From contig CAZPDM010000001.1 in NCBI GenBank assembly GCA_964585305.1, forward strand, positions 62,001-126,000: a DNA stretch of 64,000 nt, in the 5' to 3' direction. Origin of the DNA: CAZPDM01 sp964585305. Lineage in GTDB: Bacteria; Planctomycetota; Uabimicrobiia; Uabimicrobiales; JABWCH01. Within the stretch, counting starts at the first letter, position 1. Each line of letters opens with the position of its first letter. The translations under genes were made by a program, and so were the position numbers. Below, in pieces: positions 49,319 to 58,566 of the stretch. The notes below the pieces were generated by a model that was not told the DNA's origin, did not search any database, and worked only from the letters and a program-made list of their open reading frames with translations.

Positions 49319-51913
49319 TTACATTCCTTCTGAGTTTTCAAAGCCAGATTCATTTTCATTATTACCATTTATGATATTTTTTTCTTCTTCATCATTGTAG
49401 AGTTGATCTTTGGCACGTCTTTCTTGCATTTCTTGTAAAGAATCGTTTTGTGGTGGTTGAGGAATTGGAGTTGGTGGTGTTGAAATGATGTCGGGTAAAA
49501 TTTCTCGTGCTAATTTAGTTACAGAAACAACAGTATGTTCTGGTTTTAGGCTAATAAGTTTTACACCATGAGTAACTCTTCCTTTGACTCGTATGCTTTC
49601 AAGATTTGTACGAATGACCATTCCTTGGGATGTAATGACCATAATTTCGTCATCTTCTTTAACTGAAAGAATTGAAACAACTGGGCCAGTTGATGAATCT
49701 ACTTTGTAATTGGTAACACCTTGGGCACCGCGTTTTGTTAAGCGATAATGCTCATAAGAGCTACGTTTTACTAACCCATTTTGGCATACGGTTAGCAAAC
49801 TTTCTTGAGGTGTTACAACTACCATTCCGATGACTTTATCATTAGCAGCAAGTTTACATGCTATAATTCCATGACTGGCTCGTCCGGTAAAACGAATATT
49901 TTTTTCATGAAAATGAATTGCTTTTCCTTGGGCTGTCCCTATAACAATTTCCTGCTCTCCGTTTGTGAGTCGAGTGGCAATAAGATGATCGTTTTCTTGT
50001 AAAAGAATTGCCCTTAGCCCATCTTTTTTCGGGCGAGAAAATTCTTCCAATTTACTTTTTTTGATGATCCCATTTGCAGTGATCATCATTAAAAATCTAT
50101 TGTTAAATTTATCAATTGGTATAAGAGAAGTAATTGTTTCATCTGCGCCTAATTGAAGGAAATTAACAAGCGCACGGCCTTTAGAATTGCGACTGAATTC
50201 AGGAATTTCATAGACTTTATGAGAATATACTTTCCCTTGATCACTAAAAAACAAGACAGAATCATGTGCAAATGCAACAAAGAAATGTTCAACAAAATCT
50301 CCTTCCTGAAGATCCGCACCTATAACTCCTTTACCACCACGTTGTTGGACTTTATACAGATCAAGTGCTGTGCGTTTGATATATTTTCGATTTGTTACTA
50401 AGACTAACCAAGGTTCATTAGGAATGATATCTTCAGTTTCAATATCATATATGCTTTCTCCAAGGTTAGTTTTTCGTGGTGTAGAATACTTTTCTTTAAT
50501 TAAAAGGGTTTCTTGGCGAATAATATCACGAATTTCTTTATCTTCTGTTAACATTTTGTTGTATTGTATAATGTTTTGATTTAATAAATTAGACTCATCT
50601 TGGAGTTTTCCATATTCTAATGTTGTAAGCGTGCTAAGACGAGTTTGAAGGATTGCATCAGTTTGGATTGTGGTAAGTTGGTAACGAGTAATGAGATTTT
50701 CACGGGCTTGTTTTAAATCTTGGGCGTGTCTGATAATAACAATAACGTCATCAATATTTTGAATAGCAAGCATAAGTCCATTAACAATATGAAGACGTGC
50801 TTCAGCTTTTTTTAGTAAAAATTGAGTTCTTCGACGTATGACATCATAGCGATGTTGAACAAAATACTTGACCAATTCTTTAATATTTAGGAGTTGCGGA
50901 CGACCGGCAACTAAAGCGATCATATTGATAGAGTATGAACTTTGTAAAGATGTAAATTTGTAGAGTTGATTAAGAACCACTTCTGCATTTTCTCCACGTT
51001 TAAGTTCAACAACAATTCTTACTTCGTGTTCTCGATCGCTTTCATCTCGAACATCATGTACTCCTGTAATTTTATCTTCTTTAACTAATTCTGCAATATT
51101 TTCCAATATACGAGCTTTATTGATTTGATAGGGAATTTCTGTGAAAATAAGACAGGATCTATTATTATGTTCTACAATATCTACTTTAGAACGAATAGTA
51201 ATTGTTCCTCTTCCTGTGCAATATGCTTTTTCCATAGTTCCTCGACCGCATATAATTGCTCCTGTTGGGAAGTCTGGGCCTTGGATGATTTTGCACATTT
51301 CAAAAGGAGTAATATCAGGATTTTCAAGAAATTTCAAAATACCATTGCAAACTTCCCCTAAATTATTAGAAGGTAATGAAGTTGCCATTCCAACTGCAAT
51401 ACCCATTGTTCCGTTTACTAATAAATTAGGAAATTTTGATGGTAAAACTACAGGTTCATTGCGAGTTTCATCATAATTAGAAACAAAATCTACTGTTTCT
51501 AATTCTAAATCTTCAAGCATTTCCATTGCAACAGCGGTCATTCTGGCTTCTGTATAGCGCATTGCTGCAGGAGGATCGCCATCTAATGAACCAAAATTGC
51601 CTTGCCCATCAATCAGTGGATATCTCATATTAAAAGGCTGTGCAAGCCGAACTAAAGTAGGGTAAATTACTCCTTCCCCATGGGGGTGATAATTACCAGA
51701 GGTATCACCAGCTATTTTGGCACATTTGCGGTATTTTGCTTTAGGGCCAAGATTCAAATCATTCATTGCTACCATAATGCGTCTTTGGGATGGTTTTAAA
51801 CCGTCGCGAGCATCTGGTAAAGCACGTGATACAATTACGCTCATGGCATAAGTAAGATAGGAATTTTTTAATTCTTCATCAATAGCAACAAAATTACGAT
51901 CTTTGGTTTCCAT
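49319..51913 (-). CDS. gyrA: DNA gyrase subunit A
   Basis: 864 residues. Catalytic tyrosine in A-A-M-R-Y-T-E-A-R, and the GyrA box Q-R-G-G-K-G, which distinguishes gyrase from ParC, near residue 527. Six beta-pinwheel blades follow and the C-terminal tail is acidic. It cleaves and reseals DNA to introduce negative supercoils. gyrB is not adjacent. A small hairpin TTAGGT / ACCTAA lies in its leader (51923-51937). Confidence 0.96.
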   Translation of the reverse strand: METKDRNFVAIDEELKNSYLTYAMSVIVSRALPDARDGLKPSQRRIMVAMNDLNLGPKAKYRKCAKIAGDTSGNYHPHGEGVIYPTLVRLAQPFNMRYPLIDGQGNFGSLDGDPPAAMRYTEARMTAVAMEMLEDLELETVDFVSNYDETRNEPVVLPSKFPNLLVNGTMGIAVGMATSLPSNNLGEVCNGILKFLENPDITPFEMCKIIQGPDFPTGAIICGRGTMEKAYCTGRGTITIRSKVDIVEHNNRSCLIFTEIPYQINKARILENIAELVKEDKITGVHDVRDESDREHEVRIVVELKRGENAEVVLNQLYKFTSLQSSYSINMIALVAGRPQLLNIKELVKYFVQHRYDVIRRRTQFLLKKAEARLHIVNGLMLAIQNIDDVIVIIRHAQDLKQARENLITRYQLTTIQTDAILQTRLSTLTTLEYGKLQDESNLLNQNIIQYNKMLTEDKEIRDIIRQETLLIKEKYSTPRKTNLGESIYDIETEDIIPNEPWLVLVTNRKYIKRTALDLYKVQQRGGKGVIGADLQEGDFVEHFFVAFAHDSVLFFSDQGKVYSHKVYEIPEFSRNSKGRALVNFLQLGADETITSLIPIDKFNNRFLMMITANGIIKKSKLEEFSRPKKDGLRAILLQENDHLIATRLTNGEQEIVIGTAQGKAIHFHEKNIRFTGRASHGIIACKLAANDKVIGMVVVTPQESLLTVCQNGLVKRSSYEHYRLTKRGAQGVTNYKVDSSTGPVVSILSVKEDDEIMVITSQGMVIRTNLESIRVKGRVTHGVKLISLKPEHTVVSVTKLAREILPDIISTPPTPIPQPPQNDSLQEMQERRAKDQLYNDEEEKNIINGNNENESGFENSEGM

Positions 51914-51980
51914 TATGTTTTAAGTTAGGTTTTACCTAAACATATCCTCAATTAAAAAAATAGTAAATAAATTTTAAACG

Positions 51981-52010
51981 GAAAAAATTCATTGGCCGAT
52001 AAACGGCCAA
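51981..52010 (-). terminator. Terminator after the S41 protease gene
   Basis: On the minus strand, stem TTGGCCG / CGGCCAA (51992-51998 and 52004-52010), loop of five, then a T run (complement of 51981-51987). Confidence 0.75.
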
Positions 52011-52028
52011 CTGTGTTGAAATTTTTTC

Positions 52029-53228
52029 TTATTTTTTTAGTAATTCAATTGATTTTTGCAATTGTATATCAAGAACATTTTCCTTATTATTTTTGCTTTG
52101 ATAAAACTGTTCAAGAATTTTTTGTTCTTCTTCTAAAGAAATTGGAATAGATATATCTGGTACTATCCCCCCTTCTTTTTCTTTTGTTTTTTGAATAATA
52201 CGTCCAGAGGGAGTGTAATAACGGGCAGTGGTCAATTTGATCGCAGTTTTTTCATCCCGAAGAGAAATGACAGTTTGTACAAGACCTTTGCCATAACTGC
52301 GTTCTCCTACAATTTTAGCCCGCCGATGATCTTGTAATGAGCCTGCAACGATTTCTGATGCACTGGCACTACGTTTGTTTAGCAAAACAATTAAAGGAAT
52401 ATTTTCAAATAGAGCTTGAGAGCTGGCGCGAAAAACTCTATAATTTTCTGCAGTTCGGCCTTTTAAATATACAATAATCCCATCACTAACAAAAAGATTA
52501 ACAACATCTACGGCTGCATCCATTAAACCACCAGGATTGAATCGCAAATCTAATACTAATGATTTCATGCCTTGTTGTTGTAAATTTTGTATATTTTTTA
52601 TAAGTTCATCTTTTGTATGGCGATTAAATTCTGTTAAACGCATATATCCAACTTTATTAGCACTATCTACAATTTTGCTTCCTTTAATACTGACAATTTG
52701 AATTGTCTTTCTAACGATAATTATATCTTGAGATGTTTTATTTCCTTCGTGCCGTATAGTAAGTTTGATAGTAGTTCCTTGTTGACCACGCATTTTTAGA
52801 GTTGCCTCTTCTAAAGTCCAGCGATCTGTATTTTGTCCATCAATAGCTAAAATTCTATCTCCTGCTAAAATACCTGCTTCAGCAGCAGGAGAATCTTCTA
52901 TAGGTGAAAGAATGGTTAAAAAACCGTTTTCCATCGTAAGAACAACTCCAATTCCTACAAATTCACCTTCAGTGTTTTCATATACTTGTTTAAGCATGTC
53001 TTCGTCAAGATACTCCGAATATTCATCCAATTCAGACATCATACCTTGAAGGGCACCTTTAAGTAGTTTTTTAGAAGCAACAGAATCAACATAATTTGAG
53101 AAAATTTTTTCCCTGACCTCTGCTAAAAGTTCAGCTTCATAGTAAACGTCATGGTTGTGCGCAACTAATATTCCCGAAAGAATAATCCATGGTAAAGCAA
53201 TAAAAATATATAATGTTATCTTTCTCAT
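52029..53228 (-). CDS. Carboxyl-terminal processing protease (S41) with PDZ domain
   Basis: 399 residues. A signal peptide or anchor (1-24) is followed by an N-terminal helical region and a PDZ domain (about 80-165; G-I-G-V-V-L-T and A-G-I-L-A-G-D-R-I-L-A-I-D-G). The S41 catalytic domain has the Ser in S-A-S-A-S-E-I and the Lys in G-E-R-S-Y-G-K-G, and ends in G-G-I-V-P-D-I. It cuts periplasmic proteins from their C-termini. It is probably transcribed alone; it has its own terminator. A second S41 gene lies at the right edge. Confidence 0.93.
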   Translation of the reverse strand: MRKITLYIFIALPWIILSGILVAHNHDVYYEAELLAEVREKIFSNYVDSVASKKLLKGALQGMMSELDEYSEYLDEDMLKQVYENTEGEFVGIGVVLTMENGFLTILSPIEDSPAAEAGILAGDRILAIDGQNTDRWTLEEATLKMRGQQGTTIKLTIRHEGNKTSQDIIIVRKTIQIVSIKGSKIVDSANKVGYMRLTEFNRHTKDELIKNIQNLQQQGMKSLVLDLRFNPGGLMDAAVDVVNLFVSDGIIVYLKGRTAENYRVFRASSQALFENIPLIVLLNKRSASASEIVAGSLQDHRRAKIVGERSYGKGLVQTVISLRDEKTAIKLTTARYYTPSGRIIQKTKEKEGGIVPDISIPISLEEEQKILEQFYQSKNNKENVLDIQLQKSIELLKK

Positions 53229-53725
53229 TATTTTTTCTCCATTTTGAGATAAAATTTTCTATTATGAAAAAAAGATTAGAGCCATATTTTAGCCAATTTA
53301 AATAAAATTGCAATGAAAAATTGCTTTTATTACTTTTTCTAAGTATTTGTATAAAAATATCTTAGTAGAACTAGAAAATTTTGTTGCGAATGGAAAAAAA
53401 ATATGATAGATTATTTGAGTATAAAGTGCGAGAAATCGCCTATCTAAATGAATAGACAAAAGTTTTTGGACTAAAAAATATGCCAACTGTGAGGAATTGA
53501 ACCCGCCGCTGCAAATTTTTTTCCGTTAAAGCTCCATCTATAAACGGCGGGTTAATTCCTACCAATGCACTACGTGCATGGACGAGTTTACTTAGCTAAA
53601 GTTAGTACTGAGATAGGAATGTATAATAAATTCTTAGTCCAAATACTTTTGACAACTTACTTAAAAAATTATTTTGGGAAATTCTAGTACGTATTGTCAG
53701 AAATTTTATTAGGATTGGATGGGCT
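53229..53725. other. Intergenic region with third repeat copy
   Basis: 497 bases between divergent genes, without a convincing gene. It contains repeat copy C (53444-53559), a hairpin ATGCAC-TAC-GTGCAT (53565-53579), and a TTGACA near 53649 that may serve the HEAT gene downstream. Confidence 0.65.
53444..53559 (+). repeat. Dispersed composite repeat, copy C
   Basis: Here M1 (53444-53488) precedes M2 (53493-53559, exactly 67 bases). The M2 arms GGAATTGAACCCGCCG and CGGCGGGTTAATTCC pair perfectly except for one bulged G, so this is the best-preserved copy. Confidence 0.9.
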
Positions 53726-55180
53726 ATGATGCGAAATAAATGTGTGTTTTTTATGTTTTTAATATCTATGATTATCTCCTCTTTGCTCTGGGCAGACCCT
53801 CAAATTGATCCCAAAATTCAAAGCTGGATGAATCAATTTGCTAAGGCTAGTACTCAAGAATCACAAAAATTACTAGAAGAAATTGGCACTCAAGATACTA
53901 AAGTAATTGTTCAGTTTGTCCCAGCTTTAAAAAATTCCAATGTAGAAATCCGAAAAAATGCTGCTCAAATTCTAGGAGAAGTTGCTAAAGTTTCTGGTAA
54001 AAATTTTGAAGTTGTCTCTGCTTTATTAGAAATGGCAGCTCAAGATAAAGATAAAACTGCGAAAGAAACTGCTGATAAAGCTATTGAAACAATTGGGATG
54101 GAAGCATTTGACAATTTATTTTTATTAGCTCAAGCCTCAAATACTACACTACAGGAACTTAGTCTTGCACGCCTCTTAGCCTGGGAAGAAAAGACCCTCC
54201 CACTTTTAATTAAAACATTAGAAAGCAAAGATGGGAAGGTTCGTAAATCAGGCGCAGAAGTTTTAGGATTTTTCAATAAACAAGGAGAAAAAGTTAGCGA
54301 AGCATTGTTAATGCTAATTTCTCGTGAAAATATCCAAAATATCAAAGATTCTGCTCAAAAATCTCTATTAAAATTAGGAAAGAATTCTTTTCCTGGTTTA
54401 CAAAAAAATTTGCAACATAAAGATTGGAAAATCAGATTACTTAGCCTTAAGTTGATTGGTTTTTTTGGAAAAGATGCTGCAGAAGTTGGAAAATATATTG
54501 TTCCCTTGCTTAATGATGCTAATACAGAAGTTGCTACCGAAGCGCAAAGAACTTATCAAAAGATTACTGGCGTTTCAAAAGAAGGCGAAAATGTTGTTGA
54601 AAGATTGATTGATAATTTAAGAAGCTCTGCACCAGAAGTACGTCGGAATGCTGTACGAGAACTTGGAAAAATGGGAACTAAAGCTGGCGTTGCTATTCCA
54701 GCATTGGGAGAATATATTCAAAGTTTGGTTGGAGCAGGCTATGACAATGATTTAGCTGAAGCATTTAAAACTTTGGAACAAATTGGTGAAGCCTCTATTC
54801 CCGCAGTATTGAAAGCGTTGAAACATCCTATAGATACTAAAATTCGTAAAATGGCTGCCCAAAGTTTAGGCAATTATGGCTCCAAAGGTAAAAATGCTAT
54901 TCCTGCTTTAGTTTTGGCATTAGAAGATCAAAATTATTTAGTCCGAAAAGAAGCTGGAATAAGTTTGAGTAAACTCTTAGACAAAGATAGTATGAAATTA
55001 GCTTTAACTGGCCTTCAAAATAGTGATCCTAAAGTGCGGCGTGCAACAATTTTGTTATTAGAAAATTTAGGATCAAATGCTGGCCCAGAAGCAAAAGCTG
55101 CTTTGGAAAATGTTGCAAAAAATGATCCTGATAAAGCTGTACAACAGGCTGCTAAAACAGCATTAAAAAAAGTGAAATAA
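53726..55180 (+). CDS. Exported HEAT-repeat protein
   Basis: 484 residues (ATG-ATG start). The signal peptide (1-24) ends L-W-A-D. At least ten HEAT/PBS-lyase-type repeats follow through most of the length: A-A-Q-I-L-G-E-V-A, S-G-A-E-V-L-G-F-F, N-A-V-R-E-L-G-K-M-G, M-A-A-Q-S-L-G-N-Y-G. It is probably a periplasmic binding scaffold. A terminator follows at 55192-55216 before the pilT-like gene, which may be partly read through. Confidence 0.82.
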   Translation: MMRNKCVFFMFLISMIISSLLWADPQIDPKIQSWMNQFAKASTQESQKLLEEIGTQDTKVIVQFVPALKNSNVEIRKNAAQILGEVAKVSGKNFEVVSALLEMAAQDKDKTAKETADKAIETIGMEAFDNLFLLAQASNTTLQELSLARLLAWEEKTLPLLIKTLESKDGKVRKSGAEVLGFFNKQGEKVSEALLMLISRENIQNIKDSAQKSLLKLGKNSFPGLQKNLQHKDWKIRLLSLKLIGFFGKDAAEVGKYIVPLLNDANTEVATEAQRTYQKITGVSKEGENVVERLIDNLRSSAPEVRRNAVRELGKMGTKAGVAIPALGEYIQSLVGAGYDNDLAEAFKTLEQIGEASIPAVLKALKHPIDTKIRKMAAQSLGNYGSKGKNAIPALVLALEDQNYLVRKEAGISLSKLLDKDSMKLALTGLQNSDPKVRRATILLLENLGSNAGPEAKAALENVAKNDPDKAVQQAAKTALKKVK

Positions 55181-55191
55181 TTTTTTTAACC

Positions 55192-55217
55192 AAGGGCGTG
55201 TTTCATCACGCCCTTTA
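55192..55217 (+). terminator. Hairpin after the HEAT gene
   Basis: Stem AAGGGCGTG / CACGCCCTT with loop TTTCAT. The T tail is short (TTTAAT), so termination may be partial. Confidence 0.6.
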
Positions 55218-55234
55218 ATAAAAAGAAACAAAAT

Positions 55235-56731
55235 ATGAATACAGATGATAGTAAAAAAAATTCAGGTAAAGAATATTTTGAAAATTTATTGCGTTCTATG
55301 ATGGATCAAAAAGCTTCCGATCTTCATATTAAAATAAATATGCCTCCTATTTTTCGAATCAATGAAGTAATGACTCCATTGGATATGCCAAAACAATCTA
55401 TTGAACTTATTTTATCTGTTATTAAAGAAATATTATCCGAAGATAGCTACCAACGTTTTTCGAAAGAAAATGAACTTGATTTTGCTTATAGTTTACCGCA
55501 AGTGGGAAGATTTCGTATCAATATTTTTGTACAACGTGGTACTCCTGTTATTGTTGCTCGTGCTATTTCTTTAAAAATACCTAAATTTGAAACGCTATCT
55601 TTACCGCCTGTTATTAAAGATTTTGCGGAAAAAGATCGTGGAGTAGTCTTAGTTACAGGAACAACTGGTTCTGGAAAGAGTACAACATTAGCTTCTTTAA
55701 TCGATATTATCAATAACACTAAGCCTGTTCATATTATTAGCATTGAAGATCCTATTGAGTTTTTACATACCGATAAAAAAGCAGTTATCAACCAACGTGA
55801 AGTCGGATTGGATACTAAAACTTTTGCGACGGCATTAAGACATCTACTAAGACAAGATCCGGATGTTATTCTCATTGGAGAAATTCGGGATAGTGCTACA
55901 ATGGATGTTGCTTTGAGTGCAGCAGACACAGGGCATTTAGTATTTAGTACTTTACATACTACTGATGCACGGCAATCTATTGAGCGTATTATTAACTTCT
56001 TTCCATTGGATCAGAGCAATCATGTACGGTTGCACCTTTCTTTGAACTTATGTGGAATTATCTGCCAAAGACTTTTACCAAGAAAAGATCGTCCTGGAAT
56101 GATTCCTGCTACAGAAATTATGGTAAATACTCCACGTATTCGTGAGGCAATTGCAGAAAATAAAATTTATGAAATTACTCGCTATATTGCAGAGGGTTCC
56201 ATTTATGGAATGCAAACATTTAACCAATCTTTATACCAGATGGTAAAGGATGGTTTTATTGATGAAGAAGTTGCATTATCATCTTCTTCTGCACCAGAAG
56301 AATTACGAATGCAATTACGTGGAATTTTCCCTAGCGTTACAGAAAATAAAAAAGGTCGAGAACTTACAACTAATATAGTTGCTCAAACTAAGCAGAACCT
56401 AATTTTTGATAACGTTGAACCAGTATTTGATTCTGCGAATTTACCTAGCGATACTCTTCAAAATATTGCAATTCCTGCCCAAGCGCAAAATAAAAATGGA
56501 AATAGTACAAATACTATACCACAACAAAACGGGAAAAATGGTAATGCCGAAGCGTCAAATCCTCTCACAGTTTCTAAAAATCTTAGTCCTATGCAAATTC
56601 AAAAGATTATTGCTGCACAAGCAAAAACAGAGCTTGCAAGTTTAAAGAAAACTTTAAGTTTGAAAAAAGATTCCGAGAATAAAGATTCTGAAGATTCTTC
56701 TCAACCGAAAAAAAAACTAGGGTTGTTTTAA
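55235..56731 (+). CDS. PilT/PilU-like ATPase with C-terminal tail (copy 3)
   Basis: 498 residues. Walker A G-T-T-G-S-G-K-S-T-T, I-S-I-E-D-P-I-E-F, I-L-I-G-E-I-R-D and H-L-V-F-S-T-L-H-T are intact. The AIRNLIRE segment reads P-R-I-R-E-A-I-A-E-N-K. Residues 375-498 form an Asn/Gln/Lys-rich tail. It resembles copy 2 in architecture. It stands next to a HEAT gene, as the other PilT block does, and 71 bases before phoU. Confidence 0.88.
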   Translation: MNTDDSKKNSGKEYFENLLRSMMDQKASDLHIKINMPPIFRINEVMTPLDMPKQSIELILSVIKEILSEDSYQRFSKENELDFAYSLPQVGRFRINIFVQRGTPVIVARAISLKIPKFETLSLPPVIKDFAEKDRGVVLVTGTTGSGKSTTLASLIDIINNTKPVHIISIEDPIEFLHTDKKAVINQREVGLDTKTFATALRHLLRQDPDVILIGEIRDSATMDVALSAADTGHLVFSTLHTTDARQSIERIINFFPLDQSNHVRLHLSLNLCGIICQRLLPRKDRPGMIPATEIMVNTPRIREAIAENKIYEITRYIAEGSIYGMQTFNQSLYQMVKDGFIDEEVALSSSSAPEELRMQLRGIFPSVTENKKGRELTTNIVAQTKQNLIFDNVEPVFDSANLPSDTLQNIAIPAQAQNKNGNSTNTIPQQNGKNGNAEASNPLTVSKNLSPMQIQKIIAAQAKTELASLKKTLSLKKDSENKDSEDSSQPKKKLGLF

Positions 56732-56802
56732 ATTTATTAAAATGATCAACAATTTTTTATTCATATCTTTGCTAGGAGAATAGAAGAAAACAGGAGTAAA
56801 AA

Positions 56803-57525
56803 ATGAGTAAAGTTTTTGACCAAGAATTGGAACAATTAAGAAAGTCTATTAAAGAAATGTCTCTTATTACTCAAAGTATGATTCATGAAACTATTGAAGT
56901 ATTAGTAACCAGAGATAATACTAAAGTAAAGAAAATTTATGAGAATGAAGATAGAGTTAATAAAATTGAAATGTGTATAGATGATATGGCGTGGAAAATG
57001 ATTGCCCTTCGCCAACCGATGGGTATGGACTTGCGATTTATTATTACAGCAATAAAAATAAACCCTTTATTAGAAAGAATAGCAGACGAAGCTATCAATG
57101 TATTAAAAAAAGTAGAATACTTAATTACAGTACCACAGCTTAAGCCTTTAATTGATACTCCTCGTATGTGTGAAAAAGCTGTTGAAGCAGTTTCTCTTAG
57201 TATAGAAACTGTATTTAATGGCGATATTGATCTTGCTCGTGAAATTTGCTGGGATGATAGAGAAATTGATGAATTGAGGGATCAAATTTTTCGTGAATTG
57301 ATAACATACATGCAAGATTCTCCAGATAATATTCAAAGAAGTATTAACCTTATTTTCATCGCCAAAAGTTTGGAGCGTATTGGAGATATTGCTACAGATA
57401 TTGCAGAAGATGCCATATATTTACATCAATCTAAAGATATCCGGCATCATGCTGAAGATGATGACGAATTTAAACGTCATGTTGAAAAAGCAAGAGAAGC
57501 CCAGAAGTCAAAAAAACAAAAATAA
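56803..57525 (+). CDS. phoU: Phosphate signalling/transport regulator PhoU
   Basis: 240 residues, two PhoU domains (about 15-105 and 120-210), each with the family's E-x3-D metal-binding pattern (for example N-K-I-E-M-C-I-D-D and R-E-I-D-E-L-R-D). PhoU damps phosphate uptake and signals to PhoR. AGGAG precedes the ATG. It is upstream of pstS and separated from it by a terminator and promoter, an unusual order (it is usually last). Confidence 0.93.
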   Translation: MSKVFDQELEQLRKSIKEMSLITQSMIHETIEVLVTRDNTKVKKIYENEDRVNKIEMCIDDMAWKMIALRQPMGMDLRFIITAIKINPLLERIADEAINVLKKVEYLITVPQLKPLIDTPRMCEKAVEAVSLSIETVFNGDIDLAREICWDDREIDELRDQIFRELITYMQDSPDNIQRSINLIFIAKSLERIGDIATDIAEDAIYLHQSKDIRHHAEDDDEFKRHVEKAREAQKSKKQK

Positions 57526-57535
57526 ATTATGCTTA

Positions 57536-57568
57536 CTCCTCAAAGCTGAATACTTTGAGGAGGATTTT
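57536..57568 (+). terminator. Terminator after phoU
   Basis: Stem CTCCTCAAAG / CTTTGAGGAG (57536-57545 and 57553-57562), then GATTTTA. Confidence 0.65.
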
Positions 57569-57588
57569 AGATAATGAAAATTTAACTA

Positions 57589-57617
57589 TTGACAAATAAT
57601 AAAAAATTTGTTATATT
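57589..57617 (+). promoter_or_regulatory. Promoter of the pst operon
   Basis: TTGACA (57589-57594), 17-base spacer, TATATT (57612-57617). No clear Pho box is seen near it. Confidence 0.75.
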
Positions 57618-57653
57618 GAAACAATATTATAATAACACAAATAGTTAAGCTAA

Positions 57654-57705
57654 GTTAGGAGGGTGCAGTTGCCCCCTATAAGGGATTTGGCCTTGCACTA
57701 ATTGT
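57654..57705 (+). promoter_or_regulatory. Structured leader of pstS
   Basis: A strong AGGAGG (near 57657-57662) lies over 40 bases before the pstS ATG. Between them, GTGCA...TGCAC, GCC...GGC and CCCT-ATA-AGGG can form one nested stem. Folding would bring the ribosome site close to the ATG or block it, so translation may be structure-controlled. Confidence 0.45.
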
Positions 57706-58566
57706 ATGATAAATGTTAAAAAAATTTGGAAGCAAATTTTAGTTTTTATGATAATTTTAGGATTGATTGCTCCTTGGTTTTTAGGATGCAATTCTCGAAA
57801 AAATACACAAGGCAGTGGGAATTCACAAAAGATTATGATAGCAGGGTCAACATCGATGCAGCCAATTGTTGAAAAGTTGGCCGAGCATTATATGAAATCT
57901 CATGGAAATATAAAAATCGAAGTTCAAGGAGGTGGTTCATCGGCTGGAATACAGGCAGCTCGTACAGGTGCTGCACAAATTGGGACTTCTTCACGCGAGT
58001 TAAAAAAAGAGGAAAAAGAGCAAGATACTGCCATTACTATTATGGCTTATGATGCGATCGTGCTTATTGTTCATCCAGAAAATAGTATTTCAAATATAAA
58101 TATTGAACAAGTACGTAAGATTTTTTCTTATGAATGTAAGAATTGGGAAGAGTTAGAGTGTAATCAAAAAGGTCAAATTACAATGATTACACGTGAGGAA
58201 GGCTCTGGAACACGTGGAGCTTTTGAAGAAATGGTTATGCACAAAACAGAAATCGCAGAGCGTTGTTTGGTGCAAGATTCTACAGGTGCAGTTCGAGAGA
58301 TTGTAGCCAATGATCCTTGTGCTATTGGATATATTTCTTTTGGAGCTTTAAATTCCAGTGTCAAAGCATTGTCTATCAACGGCGTTTTTCCCAAGATGGA
58401 AAATTTTACTACTACAGATATAAATAAAAAATATAAACTGATTCGACCATTTTTATTTGTTACTCAACATCAACCTGCAGGTTTAGCATTAGATTTTATA
58501 AAATATATTCGCTCATCTGAAGCAGCAAATCTACTCAAACAAGAAGGGTTAATTCCGTATGAATAA
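57706..58566 (+). CDS. pstS: Phosphate-binding lipoprotein PstS
   Basis: 286 residues. Lipoprotein signal with F-L-G-C (C28). I-A-G-S-T-S-M-Q-P, G-G-G-S-S-A-G, T-R-E-E-G-S-G-T-R-G match the phosphate-binding loops of PstS. It captures phosphate outside the inner membrane and hands it to PstCA. The last eight bases overlap pstC. Confidence 0.93.
   Translation: MINVKKIWKQILVFMIILGLIAPWFLGCNSRKNTQGSGNSQKIMIAGSTSMQPIVEKLAEHYMKSHGNIKIEVQGGGSSAGIQAARTGAAQIGTSSRELKKEEKEQDTAITIMAYDAIVLIVHPENSISNINIEQVRKIFSYECKNWEELECNQKGQITMITREEGSGTRGAFEEMVMHKTEIAERCLVQDSTGAVREIVANDPCAIGYISFGALNSSVKALSINGVFPKMENFTTTDINKKYKLIRPFLFVTQHQPAGLALDFIKYIRSSEAANLLKQEGLIPYE

Noticed and set aside
53298..53486. 62-codon frame next to repeat copy C
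   Set aside because: It runs into repeat module M1 and has no ribosome site or family similarity.
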